Positions 36,701 to 48,433 of a stretch of 64,000 nucleotides of DNA are shown here, piece by piece. The position numbers and the translations under genes are program-made. This DNA is from Cryptomeria japonica. Lineage: Eukaryota > Streptophyta > Pinopsida > Cupressales > Cupressaceae. Numbering within the stretch: position 1 is the first letter of the stretch; each line of letters starts with the position of its first letter. The notes under the pieces were generated by a model. The model saw only the letters and a program-made list of their open reading frames with translations. It was not told the DNA's origin and searched no databases. Location of the stretch: NCBI RefSeq assembly GCF_030272615.1, contig NC_081410.1, forward strand, positions 144,888,349 to 144,952,348, written 5' to 3'.

Positions 36701-36839
36701 GACTTAACACTACAAAAGAGAAAATGGTTCAGACCTACGACAAGGATAAAACAAGAGAAACACAAACATTAAGACCTAAGCAAAAAGTTCAAGCTGAATG
36801 GGCTCATTACAAACCCAGAGTACCTAGTGTTGAAACTTC

Positions 36840-36851
36840 GCTCTGATACCA
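36840..36851 (-). other. Primer binding site of the chromovirus
   Basis: The minus strand reads TGGTATCAGAGC, complementary to the 3' end of initiator-Met tRNA, two bases downstream of the LTR end GGTATTACA. Confidence 0.9.
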
Positions 36852-36853
36852 AA

Positions 36854-38614
36854 TGTAATACCTCGCCAGGAACCCTATAGGGAAACAACACATCTAGGCA
36901 ACTAAAAGGTGAAATAATTTTTTTAAAATATTAAGTGCATTAATTATAACATTGCACATTTAATTACGCAAGCGGAAGTCTAACAATGACATCCTAAAGG
37001 GTTACCAATGAAGATTACTTCAAAACTAAAACAACTACAAAAGGTTAATCCAATTATCCATCTAATTAGGAAACTCAATTGCAATTAATTAAACCATTCT
37101 TGTAAAACTGAATTCCATATTGAAAGATTTGAAATGTTACAATGTATTTACTTTCAATGATTCATTTACCCATAAGAAGAAAGATAAATGAACTAACATA
37201 CATTCCATTGAATTAATATTACAATATTCAATAATTACATGGCTTCCAATAATACAAATGAAATACATAGGTTACAATGCCAAGGTTACATAGTTTACTG
37301 ATACAATGACCACATGGTCTCAAATATACAATAATCTCGAATATGAGCTGATACAAGAGTCACGAACCAAGAAACACCAGCGAAGCCGATCCTCGCATGA
37401 AGGTATGAACAAAGATATTCGATGGGAAGTGACACTACCACCCGACCATGTGATCCCAAAGTGGAACCACCCCACCATGCTAGGAGATAGCAGAAGACCC
37501 TCAAGCAAGCAAAACAAGACAAGTACAACAGTACAACATTACTCCGCAAAACCCATGTGACTCAACTCACAAAACACTAGTGACCCTAAGGAGAGAGTGT
37601 CATCGCATGGCTTAAGGTGGTTACCCTAGGTAGGCCTCCATAGGTCTCGGTCCCCATCTTGGGTTATCCTTGTAACCTCTCCCGAACCCCCGGCTCCATC
37701 TAAGCATCATGCAGACCCTACCAATCCCTTCGTGAGGACAAGGTGGTAGGTTTGTCATTCCAGGCCTTCTCACAATATCCTGAGCCTATACAAACACTCA
37801 ACCATGTGCGAGGCACATTATCTTAATTAAATATTTCAGCTACCCACCCCCTAATCAATTATTAGGTTATCACTTCTTAATTGACTTTCGAGGGGTTATC
37901 CTGCCATCCACTTTGGGTGCGGCCCCCACTCGAAAGCCACTCTATCTCATAGGACACTAACATGAATGGTCTCTTTATGAGAAATCTATGGCGAAACTCA
38001 TAGCCATATCTAATCCTGACAAACTACAGGTGAAGGATACACAACTTAAATACCTAGGGTTGACCATTTGGAACAAAACACAAAATGGTTCACAACAGCA
38101 GGGTTACACAACAACACCTGACCAAGGGGTATAAACAACCTTTACGACATGGCAACAACTCAAAATCAGATTTACAAAGTAAATATGCTTTTACCAGAAA
38201 ATACCATTTATACTAAAGATCCTATAACATGCAATCTTTTTAAACAGTAAAAAGCATTAAATACTTGCAAATACAGATATTCCGGAAAAATAGCAAATAC
38301 ATCTTTATTGATAAAAGAAAGGCAAAGTTGTCATTTGTCCAATACGACTAAATTTAACCATATTAAAATTGCCCAATAATCATATGTTCAAGAATAATTT
38401 ACAAATACCCCTAATTAAATGATTTCAATAACACAATTTAAATTATAAATTAGAAATATATATAATAATATAATATAATTACATGAGTATATATTCTTCG
38501 AATATAAACCATATAATTATATCATATTTAAAATATACATAATAAAATGAAGATTTAGTTTTCCCATAAAATAATTTTAATACTCCAAAATAAGATGTTA
38601 TAACTAAAGAAAAA

Positions 38615-38649
<35 letters not shown>

Positions 38650-38739
38650 AGCATATATATATATATATATTTAAGCATATATATAAAAAAAATTAAAAAA
38701 TGAATTAAAAATTACCGACAGGCAAAATAAAGGGAAGGC
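36854..38739 (-). repeat. Chromovirus 5' LTR, distal part
   Basis: Begins on the plus strand with TGTAATACC, the inverted counterpart of the other LTR tip (GGTACTACA at 56368). No gene seen. Contains AT microsatellites near 38610-38690. The border with the LINE is approximate. Confidence 0.7.
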
Positions 38740-38977
38740 AAGTGTTTATTTTGCTGCCCCTGACTAATGCTAATTTTTTCAGACCATCTTCTAGGTATTT
38801 TTGGGGCTTCTGGAAGAAACTAGAGGGTTTTGGTTTTCGTCAGTCGGGAGCTTGGGATAGTCACTCTCGGCTAGGGTTTCATGGGCACTTTCACCGTTAG
38901 GATGGGAAGGATTTAAACTATAGGTGTTTTCAGTCCCATGTGCTAGGTCATCTGGGGTTGAGGACTGTGGTGATGGG

Positions 38978-38982
38978 GGGAC
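38978..38982. other. Target duplication GGGAC of the copia element, left
   Basis: Pairs with GGGAC at 46723-46727. Removing the element joins ATGGGG to GGACAACCTTCC in the LINE ORF1 frame. Confidence 0.9.
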
Positions 38983-40520
38983 TGATAGTTCTAATACTTA
39001 ATATAAGTACAAATCCAATAGCCAACAAGATGAGAGGGGGGGGGGGTGAATCATACAAACTTAATCATCCATAAAAACATCAGATTCAACCTTGGTAACA
39101 TATATATCAGTCATATAACCAAAACTGTCAAACATGCAAACTCAAAAGCATATGAACAATATAAACCTCATAACACCATATTTAATGTGGAAACCCAAAT
39201 AGGGAAAAACCACTGTGGGATTTCGGACCGACTAAGAAATATACTCTTCTAGAGTATGCTCAGTTAAAAGAAAATCCTGTTAAAGGTTACAAACACATTG
39301 CTAGATGTGACCTGGTTAAGGGATTTCCCTCAGATCTGTTAGGATCTTCACTTTGTTAGAAGTGACCTTGTCAAAGGATTTCAAACACTCAATCAGAATG
39401 TCACCTTGCTAGAGGATTTACATATAAGACTGTTAAGTTCACTCGGTTAAGAGATTTTCTGTCACTTTCACAAAATAACAGTAATAAAAATCTATCTGCA
39501 AGTTCACATCTAAAATGCTAAAGCAGATTCTTATTTGTTCAATACAATTTAGACATAGAACTAATCTTGTCTATCTACTGGGCTTCTATACTCTGTTATT
39601 CTAACAGGTTTTCAAGCTTCTGTGCTTAGTAATCACTATGTAGCATCCTTGTGCATACACTTGCCCACATACATTGTTTATCAATAGTTTCCTATTTATA
39701 AACAATTAGGTAACCGCTTAATCTCCTTGATCACATTTTCCATGATCAATCATAGCCATCAAATCTTCAATATTGTCCAGGTTCAATGCATCTTTCGATC
39801 TGAAAATGTTTTACCCCGCCTTGGAACTTGCATAATAGTCTTGGAACTTGTGCCAAGGTATTGCCATTCAATCTGAGCTGTAGATCTTCATGCCGACTTT
39901 CCATTGCCTTAGATTTGTTAACAAACTTCTTCCATGGCTTACCAATCATTGATCTGCTCCAGCTCATCAGCTTCTTTCACTAAATACCTCATGTAAACAT
40001 TTAATGCATTCTGTTATAGCTCGGTTACAACTCGGTAACAACTCGGTGAATACTAAACTTCACTCGGTAGACATTCCACCTTCATTAACCGATAGCGATA
40101 ACCTTAGGGTTTACTGACTAGGTTCCTTAGGGTTTATCGACTAGGTTCTTTGCCTGATAACATAGTATAGTATTAACCTTTACATTTTACAACATATGTA
40201 TGATGTTAAAACAATCTAAAACATCATGATCTCATCATTGTCTGACTCAGTAGTAGTTGCCCATTGAATACCTTATTCATCATATTCTTTCCTGTGTCTT
40301 TTACCGACTTCTTTATAATCTTCATATCATACTTCTCAAGATATGGCAACACCATACTGAATTAGAAAATCAATTTCTTGACATCAATGAAAAAATAATA
40401 ATATCAAGATAGTAAAACATCTTTAATCAGTTATATCCACAATCATCAACAACCTTCTCAATATCCTTATTGAAATGCCAACAATCTTTCATTGTCTGTT
40501 ATAATGCAATATTGCCAACA
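38983..40520 (-). repeat. Copia 3' LTR
   Basis: Plus strand starts TGATAGTTCTAATACTTAAT and ends ATATTGCCAACA-type sequence; on the element strand it starts TGTTGGCAATATTGC and ends CTATCA. It is a close match of 45211-46722, with scattered substitutions and small indels such as an extra TTCCTTAGGGTTTATCGACT-like block near 40120. The short frame at 39046-39252 recurs at 45271-45477 and is not a gene. Confidence 0.9.
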
Positions 40521-40540
40521 ATCTCCCCCTTTGGCATTGA
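40521..40540 (-). other. Copia polypurine tract
   Basis: The minus strand reads CCAAAGGGGGAGAT immediately before TGTTGGCAAT of the 3' LTR. Confidence 0.8.
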
Positions 40541-40971
40541 TGGCAAAACCAATTGATTTGACCTTGATAGATTTGGATTGCTATGATTTTGAAACACTGA
40601 AATGCTCTCCCCCATACATTAGACTTCTCCTGTTTTCTTAGTCTTCTTTCCAATCTGTAGTCTGCTCTTCTCCCCTTTGATAGGTATTCTCCCCCTTTCA
40701 TACGTATTCTCCCCCTTTGACAACAATGCCAAAAAGAAAATAACTAAAACATAATTTGTTTCTGTAAGATGTTATTTCCTGCTATTGTGTATCAACTGAG
40801 TCTCGGTCAGAACATTTGTCTTCAATTCTTGTTCCCTATAATATTCTCTGTATTATTTCTAGTATTAATTCCAGTACACTTTTAGAAAACATCCTAAAGT
40901 GTATAACTCCAGTATCAACTACCAAAAGATATTCAATAGAGTCATCGGATTGATGATTTCACCAAACTCGG
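40541..40971. other. Copia 3' untranslated region
   Basis: Contains several CTCCCCC blocks on the plus strand (additional purine tracts on the element strand, near 40670-40715). No gene. Confidence 0.6.
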
Positions 40972-41337
40972 TCAGTGAGTAGAAGATAGGGGTAGGACCC
41001 CTAACTTACTTCTGAGATATTCAAAAGTGTCCTTTGGTAGTGGCTTGGTGAAGATATCTACTATTTGCTCCTTTGTGCTAACATATTCCAACACCACTTT
41101 CTTCTCTTGAGCTTCTTCTCTAAGATAATGATATTTGATAGATATGTGCTTTGTCTTAGAGTGCATGACAAGATTTTTTGAAATATTAATGGCACTAGTA
41201 TTGACACAGAATATAGTTACTGGCTCGGTAACTTTCTCATTTTTACCTTCCAACAGTTGTTTGATCCATACAATGTTGGTACAATTCAATGCTGCAGCAA
41301 CGTATTTAGCTTCTGCTGTTGACTGTGAAACACATCC
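40972..41337 (-). pseudogene. Copia RNase H
   Basis: Carries the family landmarks: SAINISKN, TKHISIKYHYLREE and IFTKPLPKDTF. The usual C-D-N-x-S-A-I motif reads CVNTSAI (Val codon at 41205-41203), so one catalytic Asp is lost. It is separated from the RT frame by a stop near 41337. Confidence 0.85.
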
Positions 41338-42522
41338 TTATTTCTTGCTAAGCCAACTCACTAGTCTTTCTCCTAAAAAGAAAGCTCCACCACTTGTGCT
41401 TTTTCTGTCATCAATGTTGCCTGCCCAATCAACATCAGTATAAAATTTTAAATCAAAATCATTTCCTTTTTGATATATTAAGCCATAATCCTCTGTGCCT
41501 TTCAAGTATCTAAAAATTCTTTTGATTGCTATCATGTGTGTTTCCTTAGGATCTACAAAGAATCTTGCAACTATACCTACTACATGTGCTATGTCTAGTC
41601 TGCTGTGAACATCATATTGTAGCTTTTCAATCATGGATCGGTAGAGTGTCTCATCAACAGATGCAGATTCATCATTCTTTGATAATTTATAGTTGGTAGT
41701 CATAGGAGTACTTACTGGTTTTGAATCATCCATTCCAAATTTCTTCAAGATTTCCTTTATGTATTTGGATTGAGTAATGAAAATCTCATTTTTCATTTGC
41801 AGTATCTGTAAACCTATAAAATACTTTATCTCACCGATTAATGACATTTCAAATTCTTTGCTCATTTCATTTCCAAAGTTCTTGCATAAAGAGTCGTTTC
41901 CACAAAATATAATATCATCAACAAATATGGCTGAGATCAGTATTCCATTTTCATCATTCTTCATGTACATGTTGTTGTTCTCATTTGTCCTTATAAAACC
42001 AATCTTAATCAAATAAGAGTGCAATCTTTCATACCATGCTCTTGGTGCTTGTTTCAAACCATATAAAGCTTTGTTCAACTTACATACCTGATCTTTATTA
42101 TTGTCTTCAACAAATCCTTCAGGTTGTTCAATAAAAACTTCTTCTTCTAATATTCCATTCAGAAATGCAGATTTGACATTCATTTGATATACCTTGAAGT
42201 TCTTGAAAGCAGCATAGGCCAACAATGTTCTTACTCCTTCAAGTCTGGCAATAGGTGCAAAAGTTTCACCATAATCAATTGCTTCTTCTTGTGCATAACC
42301 TTTGCAAACTAATCTTGCTTTGTTTCGAATGACCTCCCATTTTTCATTTAGCTTGTTTCTGAAAATCCACTTTGTACCGATTACATTTTTGTCCTTCGGT
42401 CTTAGGATTAGTGTCCATGTGTCATTCTTCTTGATTTGATCAATCTCTTCTGTCATAGCATTTACCCAATCTTCATTGTTAAATGCCTCTTTTACTATTC
42501 TCGGTTTAAATTCAGATATCAA
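41338..42522 (-). pseudogene. Copia reverse transcriptase
   Basis: A 394-codon open stretch: the N-terminal block WVNAMTEEIDQIKKNDTW, KARLVCKGYAQEE, YGETFAPIARLEGVR, ALYGLKQAPRAWYERL, catalytic FVDDIIF, and the region leading to RNase H (DWAGNIDDRKSTSG). The first catalytic block normally reads MDVKSAFLNG but here is MNVKSAFLNG (AAT at 42180-42178), an Asp-to-Asn change expected to abolish activity. Confidence 0.9.
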
Positions 42523-42987
42523 ACATGTGTTCTATCTCAGTTTGTTCCTTGTCATCACTGGATCATCCTTATCTCCTATAATCTAACTTGGTGCATGATG
42601 TCTTCTGACATACTTGGCTAATACAGGCTCAGTAGGCTCTGTATGATCTTCTTCATCACTCGGTAACTGGATATTTTCTTCATTTTCTTCAACAGTTTTC
42701 TTGGTAGGACTTCTCGGTTGCACATAGACAAATTCATCACAGTCTTCTAGTTCTTTGGAATTTCCTTCATCATTTCTTTCTGCAAATTCATCAATTTTCA
42801 CATTGGCACTTTCTAATATTTTGTTAGATGATTTGATCAGACATTTAAATGCTTTGCTTCTAGAAGAATAACCTAGAAATGTTCCTTCTTCACTTTTCTG
42901 ATCAAACTTGCCATTTCTATCATCTTTATGAACATAACATCTACTTCCAAAGATTTTAAAATAACTAACATTAGGTTTTTTATCATA
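42523..42987 (-). pseudogene. Copia integrase C-terminal region and linker
   Basis: Includes an acidic linker (42801-42583, FAERNDEGNSKELEDCDEF) and upstream a GTFLGYSSRSKAFKC-like segment typical of the integrase C-terminus in copia elements. A stop at about 42988-42990 separates it from the core. Confidence 0.7.
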
Positions 42988-43668
42988 CTAGATCTCATAT
43001 GGTGTCTTCAAAGTACATTTCTTCAATTGAACTCGATTCAAGGTGTAAACAGCTGTGCATATTGCTTCTCTCCAAAATGTTTGTGGCACCTTCTTCTCAA
43101 TCATCACCGTTCTAGCACAATCCACAATAGATTTGTTTCTTCTTTCAGTTATTCCATTCTGCTGTGGAGTTATCGGTGCAGAGACTTGTCTTTTAATACC
43201 ATGATCATTGCAGAATAAGTTGAATTCATCAGATGTGAACTCTCCTCCTCTATCTATTCTAAGACATTTTAGTTGTCTTCCTGTTTCATTTTCAACTCTT
43301 GCCTTGTACCATTTAAACATTTGAAAAACTTCTGATTTTTCTTTTAAAAACATTACTGACATCATCCTTGAATAGTCATCCACAAATAATATGAAATATT
43401 TATCACCATAATAACTTTGAACTTTCATAGGACCACAAAGATCAGTGTGCACTAGATCTAAAATTCCCTTAGAAGTGTAAGACTTACTTGTAAAGCTTGA
43501 TCTTGTCATCTTACCCATCTGCCATCCTCGGCACATAGCATTCTCAGGTTTTTCAAGACTCGGTAGACCTCTTACTCTGTGCTTCTTACTTATCTTGATC
43601 AGGTTATCAAAATTTACATGACAAAACGTCTTATGCCATAGCCAGGTATCATCAATCTTTACATGCAA
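42988..43668 (-). pseudogene. Copia pre-integrase and integrase core
   Basis: WLWHKTFCHVNFDNL and CRGWQMGKM mark the pre-integrase zinc region, in which one expected Cys is replaced. The DDE core is visible as VHTDLCGP, RIDRGGEFTS and QQNGITERRN. The frame is open for 226 codons. Confidence 0.85.
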
Positions 43669-43778
43669 TCACTTATTCCGAGTTGAGTCAAGGTGAAATG
43701 TATTACCTTTTGTTTGTTTCTCGGTAGCAGCTAACTTTCCATTCTTGTCATGAACTTTGACAATTCCTTTTTGAAATT

Positions 43779-45170
43779 CTATTCGGTAACCTGTGTTGTT
43801 TCACTCAACAAATTGTATTTCAAACCTTCAACCCAATAGACATCATTGCATCTTGTATTATCAAGAAGTGTTATAGATCCTTTACCTCTTACCGGACATG
43901 GTGCATCATTACCAAATCTAACATAGCCTCCATCATAATCTTCTAACATAACAAACTTGTGTTTATCTCCTGTCATATGATGTGAGCATCCACTATCTAT
44001 AATCCAAGAATCATTAGTGTTTATGTGAGATATTAGGGCTTTTTCTTCATACCTTTCTTCATTTGATCCATCCTTGATAGCCACATAAACAACTTCCTCT
44101 GTATCAGTCTCATCTGATTTATCATCATTAGATTCCTCATCAACTATTAAGCATGTCTTTCTATCTCTTCTTCTGAAGTCTCGGTGTCCTCTGTAATGGT
44201 TATCTTTTTGTCTGTCATCTTGGTAATCTCTCTTTTCAATAAAATCTTTGTCAGGACAGTTAGAAGCCATATGTCCAATCTTATCACAATTTAAACATTT
44301 CAAAGGTAGTTTTCCTTTATACTTACCTTTCCCTCTTGGTAACCTTTTGGCTAATAGTGCTTCAAACTCTTCTTGCTTTTTGATTTCTTCATATAGTTTG
44401 TGTACTGCTTCCATGTTCTTCCGAAATCTTTCACTTGCTCCACTGTGATCTCCTTCAGAGTACTTATACTTTCTTTCATTGTAATCATTAGATTCATCAA
44501 GATGAAAAGAACTAAATGCAGATTCAACTTTATTTATCAAAGATCCACTGTTATCAAAATTACTTAACTCAAATGCATGTAGCTTACCAATAGTAGCATC
44601 CAAAGAAACTGGCATATTAGGTATAGACCTCAATTCATTGATTGCTAAGACTCGGATTGCATAAGCTGGTAGAAGGGTTCTTAACAACTTACTTGTTATA
44701 TCCTTTTCTTCAATAGTTCCACTTGCTCCTTTGATTTGATTGACAATCTCCTTTAGTCTTGTACTGCACTGAGTTATGTTCTCACCTTCATTCATCCTCA
44801 TAGATTCAAGTTGTCCTCTTAAACTGTCTACTTTTTCTCTTTGAACATGTTCATCTCCTCCATATACTGATATGAACTTATTCCACATTGCCTTTGCATC
44901 ATTGCAGCCTTCTAGATCATTAAACTCTGAATTTGTCAATGCAGATGTTATTTCAATCATTGCTTGAATATGTTCTTGCTTTGCCTTTATCTCTTCCATA
45001 GTCAATGGATAGGTGCTCGGTGTGACAAAATCATTCTCCAGATAGTATACAACATATTCTCCAACTCCTGATAGATGTAGCTTCATCTTTTTCTGCCAAG
45101 TAGAGAAACTTGACTTGTTCAGCTTTGGTACATCCCTCTTATAAATCTTTAGATCTTTAACTCAAGTGCC
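43779..45170 (-). pseudogene. Copia gag and protease
   Basis: Open from 45086 to 43779 (435 codons). Homologous sequence (VPKLNKSSFSTWQKK) continues upstream to about 45160 in the same frame, so the real start lies further up and the ATG at 45086 is internal; a TGA sits upstream near 45165. Landmarks: the gag block WNKFISVYGGDEHVQREK, zinc knuckle CLNCDKIGHMASNC, and the protease motif WIIDSGCSHHMTG with DSG intact. The frame is lost at 43779. Confidence 0.85.
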
Positions 45171-45195
45171 TTTAAACTTTCCTTCCGAAGTCCAA

Positions 45196-45210
45196 AGCTT
45201 TGATACCAAT
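45196..45210 (-). other. Copia primer binding site
   Basis: The minus strand reads TTGGTATCAAAGC next to the LTR end CTATCA, a one-base variant of the initiator-Met tRNA complement. Confidence 0.8.
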
Positions 45211-46722
45211 TGATAGTTCTAATACTTAATATAAGTACAGATCCAATAGCCAACAAGATAAGAGGGGGGGGTGAATCATACAAACTTAATCATCCATAAA
45301 AACATCAGATTCAACATCGGTAACATATATATCAGTCATATAACCAAAACTATCAAACATGCAAACTCAAAAGCATATGAACAATATAAACCTCATAACA
45401 CTAGATTTAACATGGAAATTCAAATAGGGAAAAACCACTGTGGGATTTCGGACCCACTAAGAAATATACTCTTCTAGAGTATGCTCGGTTAAAAGCAAAT
45501 CCTGTTAAAGATTACAAACACATTGCTAGATGTGACCCGGTTAAGGGATTTCCCTCAGATCTGTTAGGATCTTCACTTTGTTAGAAGTGACCTTGTCAAA
45601 GGATTTCAAACACTCAATCAGAATGTCACCTTGCTAGAGGATTTACATATAAGATTGTTAAGTCCACTCGGTTAAGAGATTTTCTGTCACTTTCACAAAA
45701 TAACAGTAATAAAAATCTATCTGCAACTTCACATCTAAAATGCTAAAGCAGATTCTTATTTTTTCAATACAATTTAGACATAGAACTAATCTTATCTATC
45801 TACTGGGCTTCTATACTTTGCTATTCTAATAGGTCTTCAAGCTTCTGTGCTCGGTAATCACTATGTAGCATCCCTGTGCATACACTTGCCCGCATATATT
45901 GTTTATCAATAGTTTCCTATTTATAAACAATTAGGTAACTGCTTAATCTCCTTGATCACATTTCCCATGATCAATCATAGCCATCAAATCTTCAATCTTG
46001 TCCAGGTTCAATGCATCTTTCGATCTGAAAATGTTTTACCCTACCTTAGAACTTGCATAATAGTCTTGGAACTTGTGCCAGGTTATTGCGATTCAATCTG
46101 AGCTATAGATCTTCATGCCGACTTTCCATTGCCTTAGATTTGTTAACAAACTTCTTCCATGACTTACCAATCATTGATCTGCTCCAGCTCATCAGCTTCT
46201 TTCATTAAATACCACATGTAAACATTTAATGCATTCTATTATAGCTTGGTTACAACTCAGTAATAACTTGGTGAATACTAAACTTCACTCGGTAGACATT
46301 TCGCCTTCATTAACCGATAGCGATAACCTTAGGGTTTACCGACTAGGTTCTTTGCCTGATAACATAGTATAGTATTAACCTTTACATTTTACAACATATG
46401 TATGATGTTAAAACAATCTAAAACATCATGATCTCATCATTGTCTGACTCGGTAGTAGTTGCCCATTGAATACCTTATTCATCATATTCTTTCTTGTGTC
46501 TTTTACTGACTTCTTTATAATCTTCATATCATACTTCTCAAGATATGGCAACATCATACTGAATTAGAAAATCAATTTCTTGACATCAATGGCAAAATAA
46601 TAATATCAAGATAGTAAAACATCTTTAATTAGTTATATCCATAATCATCAACAACCTTCTCAATATCCTTATTGAAATGCCAACAATCTTTCATTGTCTG
46701 TTATAATGCAATATTGCCAACA
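45211..46722 (-). repeat. Copia 5' LTR
   Basis: Plus strand TGATAGTTCTAATACTTAAT to GCAATATTGCCAACA; a near copy of 38983-40520. GGGAC follows at 46723-46727. Confidence 0.9.
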
Positions 46723-46727
46723 GGGAC
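46723..46727. other. Target duplication GGGAC of the copia element, right
   Basis: Pairs with 38978-38982. Confidence 0.9.
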
Positions 46728-48371
46728 AACCTTCCTTTGCTGAGATGGTTAAATCCTAGAAAAATGCAGAAGATATACTTCCAGAAAAGACCGATAAGGT
46801 CCCTTCTGATCCGCAGTGGGATAAGGTGTGTGAAAATACCTCTATTTCTAATCCGGCTGTTGGTTCCCCTCCACAGGTTTGGACTCTCGTTCCTTTTTTG
46901 GATCTTCTTGGGTCATACATTGCTAAGAAAGCTAGTAGCTTACATTCAATTGCTATCTCTGGGGTTTTTTGGGGTCAACAAACATGTTTATCTAAATTGC
47001 TTCACAAATTGAAAAAACGTTGGCCAGGTATGTTTTGTTTTCAGCTTTTATTTGCAAATTCGTTTATCATTGTTTTCAACTCTCCTTTGGCCAGAGACCA
47101 AGTTCTTAAAATTGAACATCACTGGTTTGGGAATAATATGATTTCGGTCTCGGCTTGGAAACCGTTTTATGTGCCTAATTGGTCAAAACCTAAGGTCTGT
47201 CTAGTTTGGTTTGGTTTGCCCAATTTTCCTTTTGAATTCATAGATCCAGAGGTATTACAAATGATTGGGGATAAGTTTGGCTCTTTTTTAACTTCTAAAT
47301 TAGAGATGGCGGATGGGGTGGTTCTGGTAAAAAATTGTGTTTTGATAAGTCCTGATTTTGTCTACCCTAGGACTTGCAATCTTAAATCCAATGATGGGAT
47401 ATGGCGACAATCGATTGATAAGTTGCCTAATGAGCTTCCTTCACGATCTTTAATTGTTGACACTCCTTTATTCATGGATTTTAAGATAGGCATGTCCTTC
47501 AATTCAGATACAATGGTAGATGATTCTTCTAGGAACAATGGTGCTGGGCCTAAATCTATTGAGCATTTATTCAATTCTAAGATTTTGTCTTCCCTCGCTT
47601 GATGTTAATATGTTGGTCCCTTCTAAGAATGGTGTGGTGTCCCCTGTTGAGGGTAATATTGTTAACTCTATTGAACTTCAGGATAACATCCCTAATTCAA
47701 ATAATGATAATCTGGGTTTAGGTTTGAAGTCAGCAAATGAGTATAAGGCACCTTCCTCAAATTTTATGAACCTTCCAAATGAGGAAGCCCCAATTCATCA
47801 GATTTATGACTTAGTAAAAAATAAGGGTATGGGGGGCAATGATGTGCCTCTAGATGATTCGGTTGCTATCCCAGATGCTAATGTCATCCTTCAGGTTAAT
47901 GAGCTTTTGAATTCCCAAGACCGCCACCTTGATGAGCATGTAATTGAGCTAGTAGTTAATTCAATTGAATGTGATTTGGATAACATTAATCAGACCCTTC
48001 CTTTATTTGCATCTGTGAATCCTTTTGAGGTGCTGGCTTCTAAAGATGTTGAGGAAGTTGTAGGAGAAATGGTGTTGCTTGAATCAGGTATCAATATGCC
48101 AATCATCCAATCAAGTATGACTTTGACACCCCCAATGGTTTCTCCTCGTAGGGGGAGACCTCCGAAGAACTGTAAAACCCAAATGGAGATTGATGCGAGT
48201 ATTTAAAAGAATTTATCACCATCTCCTATTGATAGGATAGGGAAGTTTTCTTCTTCTATGGGTAGACCTAAAAAGCTAGTTCTCTTTTCTGAATCTTTGG
48301 CTAAAAGGGTTGAGAATTCAGTTTCTAGTCCTCTGGTCACTCGGTCGGTGGTTGTTAAGAGGAATTTGTAG
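46728..48371 (+). pseudogene. LINE ORF1, DUF4283-like, split and frameshifted
   Basis: The start is probably ATG at 38973, ten bases before the copia insertion; after it the frame continues GQPSFAEMVKS and meets TAG (46756-46758). From about 46760 to 47602 it is open and shows a DUF4283-like region (FANSFIIVFNSPLARDQVL, KVCLVWFGLPNFPFEF). A one-base shift near 47600 moves into the frame ending at 48206, then readable past a stop to about 48371. The C-terminal part has RRGRPPK and GRPKK, AT-hook-like basic motifs. Plant L1 ORF1 proteins bind nucleic acid; here that is inferred from family resemblance. Confidence 0.7.
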
Positions 48372-48433
48372 TCTTCTTTTGGAGATAGTAAAAATTCTCC
48401 ATCATTTGGGAAGAGGGAAGCTTCTGACTCCCG

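Larger units (their letters stand above)
38983..46722 (-). mobile_element. Ty1/copia element, leftward, 7.7 kb, complete ends
   Basis: Two long similar LTRs (38983-40520 and 45211-46722), a GGGAC duplication on both sides, an initiator-Met type primer site and a polypurine tract. Gag, protease, integrase, RT and RNase H follow in copia order. Several catalytic residues and frames are lost. It interrupts a LINE, so it is younger than the LINE. Confidence 0.9.

Noticed and set aside
36840-36851. tRNA gene fragment
   Set aside because: The match is limited to the 12 bases of a primer binding site; no tRNA arms are present. The same holds for 45196-45210.
39046-39252. 68-codon frame repeated at 45271-45477
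   Set aside because: Both are in copia LTRs; repetition reflects the LTRs and not a conserved gene.
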